From an uncultured delta proteobacterium (GTDB lineage: Bacteria; Myxococcota_A; Polyangia; Polyangiales; Polyangiaceae), in contig CAITLX010000398.1 in NCBI GenBank assembly GCA_903893335.1, positions 1 to 12,036 on the forward strand: DNA of 12,036 nt. Reading direction: 5' to 3'. Below are positions 7,221-12,036 of the stretch, piece by piece. A model generated the notes under the pieces. That model ran no database searches, was not told the origin of the DNA, and was given only the letters and a program-made list of their open reading frames with translations. Position numbers and translations under genes: made by a program. Numbering within the stretch: the first letter of the stretch is position 1; the number at the start of each line of letters is the position of its first letter.

Positions 7221-8450
7221 TCAGTTCACCAGCACGAGCGTAGTGCCGTCGCGGCCGCAGAAGGAAGCCTCGGGCGCGAAGCGCTCGCCGCACGTGGGGC
7301 AGATCTTGCCGCGGGGCGCCGGCGGGGGGGGGGTGACGACCGCGAGGTCGGTGGCCTTGCGGCGCGCGCGGCGGGCGAGCCAGAGCGACGCAGCGAGCAG
7401 CGCGAGCGTGCTCCCGCCCACGGTGACCACGAACGCCGTGCGCCTCCCGCGAGCGTCGTCGCGCGCGACGGCGGCCGCGGCGCCCATCTGCGCCGGCACG
7501 CCGTCCGAGGCGCCCTCCGGCGAGACCGCGGCTCCGGCGGCGCCGCCGTCGGAGGCCCTCGATTCGGCCTCGAGCAGGGCCAGGTAGCGCGAGGGGCTCG
7601 CGATCTCGACGCGCACACGCTCGGTGCGCGCTCCGAGCGTCGCCGCGACCTCGAACGCGCCGTCGGTCGCGTCGCTCCCCACGACGACCGTCCCGCCCCC
7701 TTGCACGACGGCGCGGGCGCCCGGCGTGGCGAGCGACCACGTGGGACGGGCGTCGAGCGCGCAACCGGCGGCGTCGGCGACGGTCGCGCCGAAGGTGAAG
7801 CGCTCGCCGGGGCGCAGCAGCTTGCGCGGAGGCCAGAGCGAGAGCTTCGCCGGCTCACCCGGGCTCGCGCAGCGACCCGCCGTCGCCTGGGGGGCGGGGA
7901 CCGGCGCCGGGGCCGCCGTCTCGGTCGCAGCGGGCTCGGGGATGGCCTCCCCCTCGCGGTGCAGCAGGATGTACGAGCGCGAGCGTCGCGCGCTCGCGGT
8001 GCAGTTCTGGCCGTCGATGACGAACTGGTACTGCCCCGTCTCGTCGAGCGTGATCGTGGTGTCGGTCGCCGAGAGGTTGGTGACGATGCGCGCCTGTCGC
8101 GCGTCGCCCGGGGCGCTGGAGCACTCGGTGTGCCACGCGCGCTTGGAGGCGCCGTGCGCGCTCCGCACGCCGCCGGGCAGCGACTCCCAGCACTCGCTCG
8201 TGCGGAACGGGCGCCCCGCGCCCGACGTCACGAGCTCGCTGCCCTCCTCGCGGATGCTGACGGCGCCCCCCGGCGCCCCCGATGGCGCGGGCTTCGGCCC
8301 GCACGGGTCGCCCCACGCGCCGATGACCCATCGCTCGACGAGGGGAGAGGCGGACCAGGTGCCCGCGAGCGTCGGCCGATCGTCCGCGCGCGAGGCGGAC
8401 GCGAGCAACGCGAGGGTCGCTGTGCACCGTGCGACGACGTGGCTGCGCAC
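7221..8450 (-). CDS. Type I membrane protein: cysteine-rich ectodomain, Ig-like domain, cytoplasmic zinc ribbon
   Basis: I do not recognise a named function for this 409-residue protein. It begins with a signal peptide (1-22, cut likely after ASRA). A first extracytoplasmic domain follows (24-165) with four cysteines (C50, C87, C110, C150) and segments such as WVIGAWGDPCGP and TGQYQFVIDGQNCTAS. After a Pro-rich hinge (170-190) comes a beta-rich Ig-like domain (about 198-285, C194 and C230), a linker, one membrane helix (about 339-359) ended by RRARRK, and a cytoplasmic C-terminal zinc-ribbon-like tail, CPTCGERF...FCGRDGTTL (384-405). The six ectodomain cysteines could make three disulfides. 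The start is GTG, fixed by the signal peptide; no Shine-Dalgarno is clear. A run of ten C encodes the proline stretch between helix and zinc ribbon. It is the first gene of the minus-strand run and divergent from the OmpA-like gene. Confidence 0.82.
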   Translation of the reverse strand: MRSHVVARCTATLALLASASRADDRPTLAGTWSASPLVERWVIGAWGDPCGPKPAPSGAPGGAVSIREEGSELVTSGAGRPFRTSECWESLPGGVRSAHGASKRAWHTECSSAPGDARQARIVTNLSATDTTITLDETGQYQFVIDGQNCTASARRSRSYILLHREGEAIPEPAATETAAPAPVPAPQATAGRCASPGEPAKLSLWPPRKLLRPGERFTFGATVADAAGCALDARPTWSLATPGARAVVQGGGTVVVGSDATDGAFEVAATLGARTERVRVEIASPSRYLALLEAESRASDGGAAGAAVSPEGASDGVPAQMGAAAAVARDDARGRRTAFVVTVGGSTLALLAASLWLARRARRKATDLAVVTPPPPAPRGKICPTCGERFAPEASFCGRDGTTLVLVN

Positions 8451-8500
8451 GTCGCGAACGTACCACGACCGCTGCGTCGCGCGGCCCCTGCGTGCACGGC

Positions 8501-8530
8501 TTGACCCCTCGAAAGCCGCTCTGGTACGCT
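8501..8530 (+). promoter_or_regulatory. Candidate sigma-70-type promoter for the OmpA-like gene
   Basis: TTGACC (8501-8506) is five of six for the -35 consensus. After an 18-bp spacer, TACGCT (8525-8530) gives only three of six for -10. Transcription would start near 8537, leaving a leader of about 55 bases before the ATG at 8593. It lies in the 142-bp gap between two divergent genes. This is a motif match only. Confidence 0.4.
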
Positions 8531-8545
8531 CGTCGCGCCGTTCAG

Positions 8546-8567
8546 GCGTAATTTCCGAGAGTTACGC
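8546..8567 (+). promoter_or_regulatory. Inverted repeat in the OmpA-like leader or divergent intergenic region
   Basis: GCGTAA (8546-8551) and TTACGC (8562-8567) form a perfect 6-bp inverted repeat around ten bases. It is unusually AT-rich for this DNA. It sits just downstream of the candidate -10 box and 25 bases before the start codon. It could be a repressor operator with half-sites 16 bp apart, or a leader hairpin. A purine-rich AGAGG (8581-8585) seven bases before the ATG is the likely ribosome-binding site. Confidence 0.35.
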
Positions 8568-8592
8568 GCACCCACCACCCAGAGGCCCGCCC

Positions 8593-10536
8593 ATGCGCTT
8601 CCGCTCGACCCGCGGTCGCTGTCTCGCCGTTGCGACGCTCTCCTCCTTCCTCCTGCCGACGCTCGCCCCGTTTGCGGCGCTCGCGCAATCCGCGCCCGAG
8701 CCCCACCGGCTGTCGAGCACCAACGGCGCGGGCATGGACACCCACCTGTTCCGCCCCGCGGTGGACTCGAAGGGTTTGTTCACCGTCAACGGTGCGGACA
8801 TCCTCGGCGCCAACGACGTCAGCTTCGGCCTCGTCACCGACTACGGCCACAACCTCATGCGGCTGCAGGACGGCCACGGGGGGGGGCAGCTCGTCCAGAA
8901 CTCGTTCCAGGGGACGTTCGCGTTCAACTACGGCATCGCGAACGCGCTGGTCGTCGGCGTCACCGCGCCGGTCAACCTGATGAGCGGCGAGGGCGTCACG
9001 GCCGTCGGCCCCACCGGGCAGACGTACGACGCGGCCAAGCTCGACTCGCAGAACCTCGGGTTCGTCGCGCTGCACGCCAAGGCGCGCCTCACCCGCGTCG
9101 AGAACGGCCTCGGCGTCGCGCTGCTCGCGCAGGCGGGCATGTCGACGTCCACGGCCGTCCAGCAGGACCTCGGCGCCGACAAGGTGTTCGTCTGGCCGCA
9201 GATCGTGCTCGAGCAGCGCGCGGGCCTCGGCGGCGCGCTCAAGCTCGCGCTGAACGCCGGCTACCGCTTCCACACGCAGGCCAACCCGCGCTTCGATCAG
9301 CTCGACGGCGGCAAGTTCGAGAACCAGAACTTGATCACCGCCGGTGCCGGTATCGCGTACCGCGCCCTCGAGCCGCTCGATCTCGTCGCCGAGACGTACC
9401 TCTCGCAGGTGACCGGCGGCGGGGGCGACGCTTCGACCAAGCTGAGCGACGAGGTCGTCGCGGGCGTCAAGGTCTTCGTCGAGCGCAACTCGTACCTCAT
9501 GCTCGGCGGCGGCGTGCGCACGACCAAGGGCTTCGAGGCCGCCGACCAGCGCCTGTTCCTCGGCTTCATCTTCGAGCCCTCGATCGGCGACCGCGACGGC
9601 GACGGGTACAAGGACGACGTCGATCAGTGCCCCGATCAGCCCGAGGACTTCGACCACTTCAAGGACGAGGACGGCTGCCCCGACCCGGACAACGACAACG
9701 ACGCCATCCTCGACGTCGACGACCGCTGCCCGAACAACCCCGAGGACCGCGACGGCGACGAGGACGACGACGGCTGCCCCGAGGGCAGCGACGGCGATCG
9801 CGACGGCGACGGCATCCTCGACTCGAAGGACAAGTGCCCCGACGACCCCGAGGACCGCGACGGCTTCGAGGACTCGGACGGCTGCCCCGACCCGGACAAC
9901 GACAAGGACGGGATCCTCGACAAGGTCGATCAGTGCCCGAACGACCCTGAGGACAAGGACGGCTTCGAGGACACCGACGGCTGCCCCGACCCGGACAACG
10001 ACCACGACCAGATCCTGGACGTGAGCGACAAGTGCCCGAACGACCCCGAGACCTACAACGGGTTCGAGGACGAGGACGGCTGCCCCGACAAGGGCAACGT
10101 CATCATCCAGGACAACAACATCCTCATCCTGCAGAAGGTCATGTTCAAGACCGACAGCGCCGAGATCTTGCCGGAGTCCAACGGCATCCTCGAGGCCGTC
10201 GCGACGACCGTGGTCCACCACCCGGAGTTCACGCTCCTCGAGGTGCAGGGGCACGCCGACGAGCGCTCCGACGACAACCACAACCTGCGCCTCACGCGCG
10301 ACCGCGCGAAGGCCGTGCTCGACGCGCTCGTGCAGCGCGGCGTGCAGCGCGAGCGTCTGCGCTCGGTCGGCTTCGGCGAGTATTGCCCGCTCGATCAGGG
10401 GCACAACGACGCCGCGTGGGAGAAGAACCGCCGCGTCGAGTTCAAGGTGGTCAAGACCCAGGACGGCGCGACCGGCGTCGAGCTGGGCTGCGCGCACGCC
10501 AAGGACAAGGGCGTCACTTCGCCCCCGGTGCCGTGA
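8593..10536 (+). CDS. OmpA-family outer-membrane protein with thrombospondin type 3 repeats
   Basis: This 647-residue outer-membrane protein ties the envelope to peptidoglycan. A signal peptide (1-31, cut after ALA) precedes a beta-rich N-terminal part (about 45-328) that looks like a barrel of alternating strands. Next comes an acidic calcium-binding TSP3 block (332-500) with ten CP motifs and many DxDxDG turns. Last is an OmpA-C domain (about 508-620) with VMFKTDSAEI, QGHADERSDDN, LTRDRAKAV and NRRVEF. D556 and R571 match the E. coli OmpA residues D271 and R286 that bind diaminopimelate. The open frame runs back to 7624, but the ATG at 8593 is fixed by the signal peptide and by AGAGG seven bases upstream. 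The earlier part only shadows the divergent gene. Residues 96-98 are encoded by nine G in a row. It is followed after 75 bp by a PilT-like gene. Confidence 0.94.
   Translation: MRFRSTRGRCLAVATLSSFLLPTLAPFAALAQSAPEPHRLSSTNGAGMDTHLFRPAVDSKGLFTVNGADILGANDVSFGLVTDYGHNLMRLQDGHGGGQLVQNSFQGTFAFNYGIANALVVGVTAPVNLMSGEGVTAVGPTGQTYDAAKLDSQNLGFVALHAKARLTRVENGLGVALLAQAGMSTSTAVQQDLGADKVFVWPQIVLEQRAGLGGALKLALNAGYRFHTQANPRFDQLDGGKFENQNLITAGAGIAYRALEPLDLVAETYLSQVTGGGGDASTKLSDEVVAGVKVFVERNSYLMLGGGVRTTKGFEAADQRLFLGFIFEPSIGDRDGDGYKDDVDQCPDQPEDFDHFKDEDGCPDPDNDNDAILDVDDRCPNNPEDRDGDEDDDGCPEGSDGDRDGDGILDSKDKCPDDPEDRDGFEDSDGCPDPDNDKDGILDKVDQCPNDPEDKDGFEDTDGCPDPDNDHDQILDVSDKCPNDPETYNGFEDEDGCPDKGNVIIQDNNILILQKVMFKTDSAEILPESNGILEAVATTVVHHPEFTLLEVQGHADERSDDNHNLRLTRDRAKAVLDALVQRGVQRERLRSVGFGEYCPLDQGHNDAAWEKNRRVEFKVVKTQDGATGVELGCAHAKDKGVTSPPVP
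9586..10092 (+). repeat. Coding tandem repeat, about 99-bp period (TSP3 units)
   Basis: This segment encodes the calcium-binding TSP3 block. Ten Cys-Pro motifs alternate in pairs. The first cysteine of each pair (residues 346, 379, 415, 448, 481) recurs every 33 residues, with one 36-residue interval. Near-identical DNA such as GACGGCTGCCCCGACCCGGA recurs, consistent with unit duplication. Such repeats can gain or lose units by recombination. Confidence 0.75.
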
Positions 10537-10554
10537 CGCACGCGACGCGCTCGG

Positions 10555-10580
10555 GCTCCACACGCCGCCGCGTGTGGAGC
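10555..10580 (+). terminator. Perfect 11-bp hairpin after the OmpA-like gene
   Basis: GCTCCACACGC (10555-10565) and GCGTGTGGAGC (10570-10580) form a perfect 11-bp stem with a CGCC loop, 18 bases after the OmpA-like stop. There is no T tract, so intrinsic termination is not certain. An mRNA-stabilising 3' hairpin or partial attenuator between the two genes is equally possible. Confidence 0.5.
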
Positions 10581-10583
10581 GCT

Positions 10584-10609
10584 CCGCCCCCGAAGGCTTG
10601 AGGGGGCGG
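10584..10609 (+). promoter_or_regulatory. Hairpin covering the PilT-like gene's ribosome-binding site
   Basis: CCGCCCCC (10584-10591) pairs perfectly with GGGGGCGG (10602-10609) around a 10-base loop. The right arm contains the purine run (GAGGGGG, 10600-10606) that is the only good Shine-Dalgarno for the GTG at 10612. Folding would hide the ribosome-binding site, so translation may depend on unfolding. It begins three bases after the preceding hairpin. Confidence 0.45.
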
Positions 10610-10611
10610 GG

Positions 10612-11670
10612 GTGGCGGCGAGTCCCTACACGAACGAGGCGTACTTCGGGCAGCTGCTGCAGAAGGCGGTCGCGGCGCGCGCGAGCGACGTCCACCTGAA
10701 GGTCGGCCAGCCGCCGGGCGCGCGCGTGCGCGGCGACATGGTCTACTTCCGCGTCGACAAGATTCGCCCCGAGGACACCGAGGCGGTCGCGATGCACCTC
10801 GTGCGCGACCCCGAGATGCGCCAGAACATGGCGGCGCTGCGCGAGTTCGACACGTCGTACTCCGTGCCCGGCCTCGGGCGATTCCGCGTCAACGTCTACC
10901 GTCAGCGCGGCAGCTTCGCGGTCGTGATGCGCGTCATCTCGAACCAGATCCCGCTGCTCGACGACCTCGGCGCGCCGCCGGCGTGCAAGGAGCTCGCCGC
11001 GAAGGACCGCGGCCTCGTGCTCGTGGTCGGCCCGACCGGGAGCGGCAAGACGTCGACGCTCGCGGCGATGATCGGCGTCATCAACCGCACGCGCGCGGCG
11101 CACATCCTCACCATCGAGGACCCGATCGAGTTCCTGCACGAGGACGACAAGTCGTCGGTGAGCCAGCGCGAGGTCGGCAACGACACCGGCTCGTTCGCGC
11201 TCGCGCTGCGCGCCGCGCTGCGCCAGGACCCGGACGTCATCTTCGTCGGCGAGATCCGCGACCAGGAGACGATGGACATCGCGCTCAAGGCCGCCGAGAC
11301 CGGGCACCTCGTCTTCTCGACGCTGCACACGCCGGACGCGTACCGCACGATCAACCGGATGATGGCCCTCTCGAGCGGCGACCCGCGCGAGCTGCGCGAG
11401 CGCATCGCCGAGTCACTCCAGGGGATCGTCGCGCAGCGCCTCTTGCCGCGCAAGGACGGCTCGGGCCTCGTGCTCAACTCCGAGGTGCTCATCGCGTCGG
11501 GGACGGTGCGCGAGGCCATCAAGCGCCCCGAGGCCAATCCGCCCATCAAGGACCTGCTCGAGAAGGGCGTGCACCCCTACGGGATGCACACGTTCGAGAT
11601 GCATATCAAGACGCTGGTCGCGCAGGGCATCGTCGACAAAGAGCTCGCGCGCCAGGGCCCCGGCTTCTGA
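10612..11670 (+). CDS. pilT: PilT-family type IV pilus retraction-type ATPase
   Basis: The 352-residue protein is a PilT/PilU-family hexameric ATPase, which disassembles pilins at the inner membrane to retract type IV pili. It shows the PilT N-terminal domain (LLQKAVAARASDVHLKVG, 15-32), Walker A GPTGSGKT (140-147), Asp box TIEDPIEF (167-174), Walker B IFVGEIRD (210-217), His box GHLVFSTLHT (231-240), and a C-terminal PIKDLLEKG (311-319) in place of the usual AIRNLIRE motif. No zinc cysteines are present, unlike the PilB-like protein at 3598-4782. Length is normal. GTG is chosen because the conserved N-terminal domain starts right after it and a G-rich Shine-Dalgarno sits five bases upstream. 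The symbol is family-level; myxobacteria carry several paralogues. The last ten residues and stop are duplicated downstream. Confidence 0.94.
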   Translation: MAASPYTNEAYFGQLLQKAVAARASDVHLKVGQPPGARVRGDMVYFRVDKIRPEDTEAVAMHLVRDPEMRQNMAALREFDTSYSVPGLGRFRVNVYRQRGSFAVVMRVISNQIPLLDDLGAPPACKELAAKDRGLVLVVGPTGSGKTSTLAAMIGVINRTRAAHILTIEDPIEFLHEDDKSSVSQREVGNDTGSFALALRAALRQDPDVIFVGEIRDQETMDIALKAAETGHLVFSTLHTPDAYRTINRMMALSSGDPRELRERIAESLQGIVAQRLLPRKDGSGLVLNSEVLIASGTVREAIKRPEANPPIKDLLEKGVHPYGMHTFEMHIKTLVAQGIVDKELARQGPGF

Positions 11671-11772
11671 AGCGAGCTCGCGCGCCAGGGCCCCGGCTTC
11701 TGAAGCGAGCTCGCGCGGCAGGGGCCTGGCTCCTGAGCGGACTCGGGCGGAGCGGCCCCGGCTTTCGAGCGA
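11641..11772 (+). repeat. 33-bp tandem repeat, four copies, spanning the pilT stop codon
   Basis: Copies lie at 11641-11673, 11674-11706, 11707-11739 and 11740-11772. The first two are identical over all 33 bases, the third differs at several positions, and the fourth is strongly diverged. Copy 1 encodes the last residues ELARQGPGF plus the TGA stop of the PilT-like gene. Copies 2 and 3 repeat that coding end and stop in the same frame; copy 4 has lost the stop. Each copy contains short palindromes (GAGCTC, GGGCCC, GCTTC-T-GAAGC), so the block could also fold. It fills almost the whole 108-bp gap between the convergent genes. Confidence 0.85.
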
Positions 11773-11778
11773 CGGCGC

Positions 11779-12036
11779 TCAGCCGCGGCCTGCCGACACG
11801 AGCCGCGCGACGGTGATGCGCCGCGCGGTGACGCCGCCGCGGCGCACGGCGACGTGGGTGACGGATTCGGCGACGCGGTCGGCGAGAGCGCGTGCGGGGT
11901 CGAGGTCGAAGCGATCGTCGGACACGAAGAGCACCAGCGGCGCGGCCCGCCACGTGCGCGGTGGGAGCCAGTCGTCGAAGTCCGCGCAGGCGTCGCCGGC
12001 GCAGCCGACGAGCACGGAGCGGTCGAGCCCCGCGCG
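11779..12036 (-). CDS. C-terminal end of an unrecognised protein
   Basis: The open frame enters from the right edge of the window and ends with TGA at 11779; its start is outside. The visible 85 residues begin RAGLDRSVLVGCAGDACADFD and contain a hydrophobic strand-like segment (APLVLFVSDDRF), a helix-like ARALADRVAESV and a basic RRGGVTARRITVARL tail. A GTG at 12015 could be a start, but the frame is open and similar in composition upstream of it, so I treat the gene as cut. I see no catalytic motif, signal peptide or membrane helix, and do not recognise the family. It is convergent with the PilT-like gene, 108 bp away. Confidence 0.55.
   Translation of the reverse strand, partial: RAGLDRSVLVGCAGDACADFDDWLPPRTWRAAPLVLFVSDDRFDLDPARALADRVAESVTHVAVRRGGVTARRITVARLVSAGRG

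Noticed and set aside
7624..8592. N-terminal extension of the OmpA-like open frame by 323 codons
   Set aside because: It overlaps the divergent membrane-protein gene entirely, and a signal peptide and ribosome-binding site define the start at 8593.
8542..11328. 928-codon minus-strand open frame opposite the OmpA-like and PilT-like genes
   Set aside because: It is a shadow of two well-supported genes, runs across their intergenic hairpins, and has repetitive Val/Leu/Asp content mirroring the TSP3 codons.
11641..11772. 33-bp direct repeats as a CRISPR array
   Set aside because: The copies abut without spacers, decay in sequence, and encode the end of the PilT-like protein.

Overview
The window looks like a piece of chromosome from a high-GC member of the Myxococcota, most likely class Polyangia. 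This rests on family content and base composition, not on a database search. The signs are GC- and CGA/CGC-rich codon use, a myxobacterial-style Ser/Thr kinase with an HRDVSP catalytic loop, an AgmX/GltJ-type protein (zinc ribbon, GYF, membrane helix, cysteine-containing tail), an OmpA-family porin with thrombospondin type 3 repeats, and two different type IV pilus/type II secretion ATPases. All ten complete or right-hand gene ends that can be read use TGA. Coding density is very high, and no rRNA, tRNA, CRISPR array, transposase or integrase is visible.

Layout. (1) 1-2168, minus strand: a MoxR-family AAA+ ATPase gene, interrupted by an in-frame TAG between its Walker A and Walker B halves, followed 24 bp later by a Ser/Thr protein kinase that runs off the left edge. 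(2) 2270-2689, plus: a complete small EVE-domain protein, divergent from MoxR and convergent with the next operon. (3) 2699-8450, minus: a five-gene run, read from right to left. It holds a secreted-ectodomain membrane protein with a cytoplasmic zinc ribbon; an AgmX/GltJ-like protein with an N-terminal zinc ribbon; a SUKH (SMI1/KNR4) protein; a short PilB/GspE-type ATPase lacking the usual N-terminal domain; and a cation diffusion facilitator (CDF) transporter. The last three are tightly packed (10 bp gap, then a TGATG overlap). A GC-rich hairpin separates them from the AgmX-like gene. (4) 8593-11670, plus: an OmpA/TSP3 outer-membrane protein divergent from that operon, then a PilT-family ATPase. 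Between these two lie two consecutive hairpins, the second of which covers the PilT ribosome-binding site. (5) 11641-11772: four decaying 33-bp tandem copies that begin inside the pilT 3' end and carry its stop codon. (6) 11779-12036, minus: the C-terminal end of an unrecognised protein entering from the right.

How the genes may work together is inference. Regions 3 and 4 read as an envelope cluster. Two inner-membrane proteins of opposite topology both place a zinc ribbon in the cytoplasm and a cysteine-containing domain in the periplasm. They sit next to a secretion/pilus-type ATPase and face an outer-membrane peptidoglycan-binding protein and a pilus-retraction-type ATPase. In Myxococcus xanthus the AgmX/GltJ architecture belongs to the gliding-motility machine, where the zinc ribbon talks to the MglA GTPase. 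Whether this cluster is a motility, polarity or secretion device cannot be told from the sequence alone.
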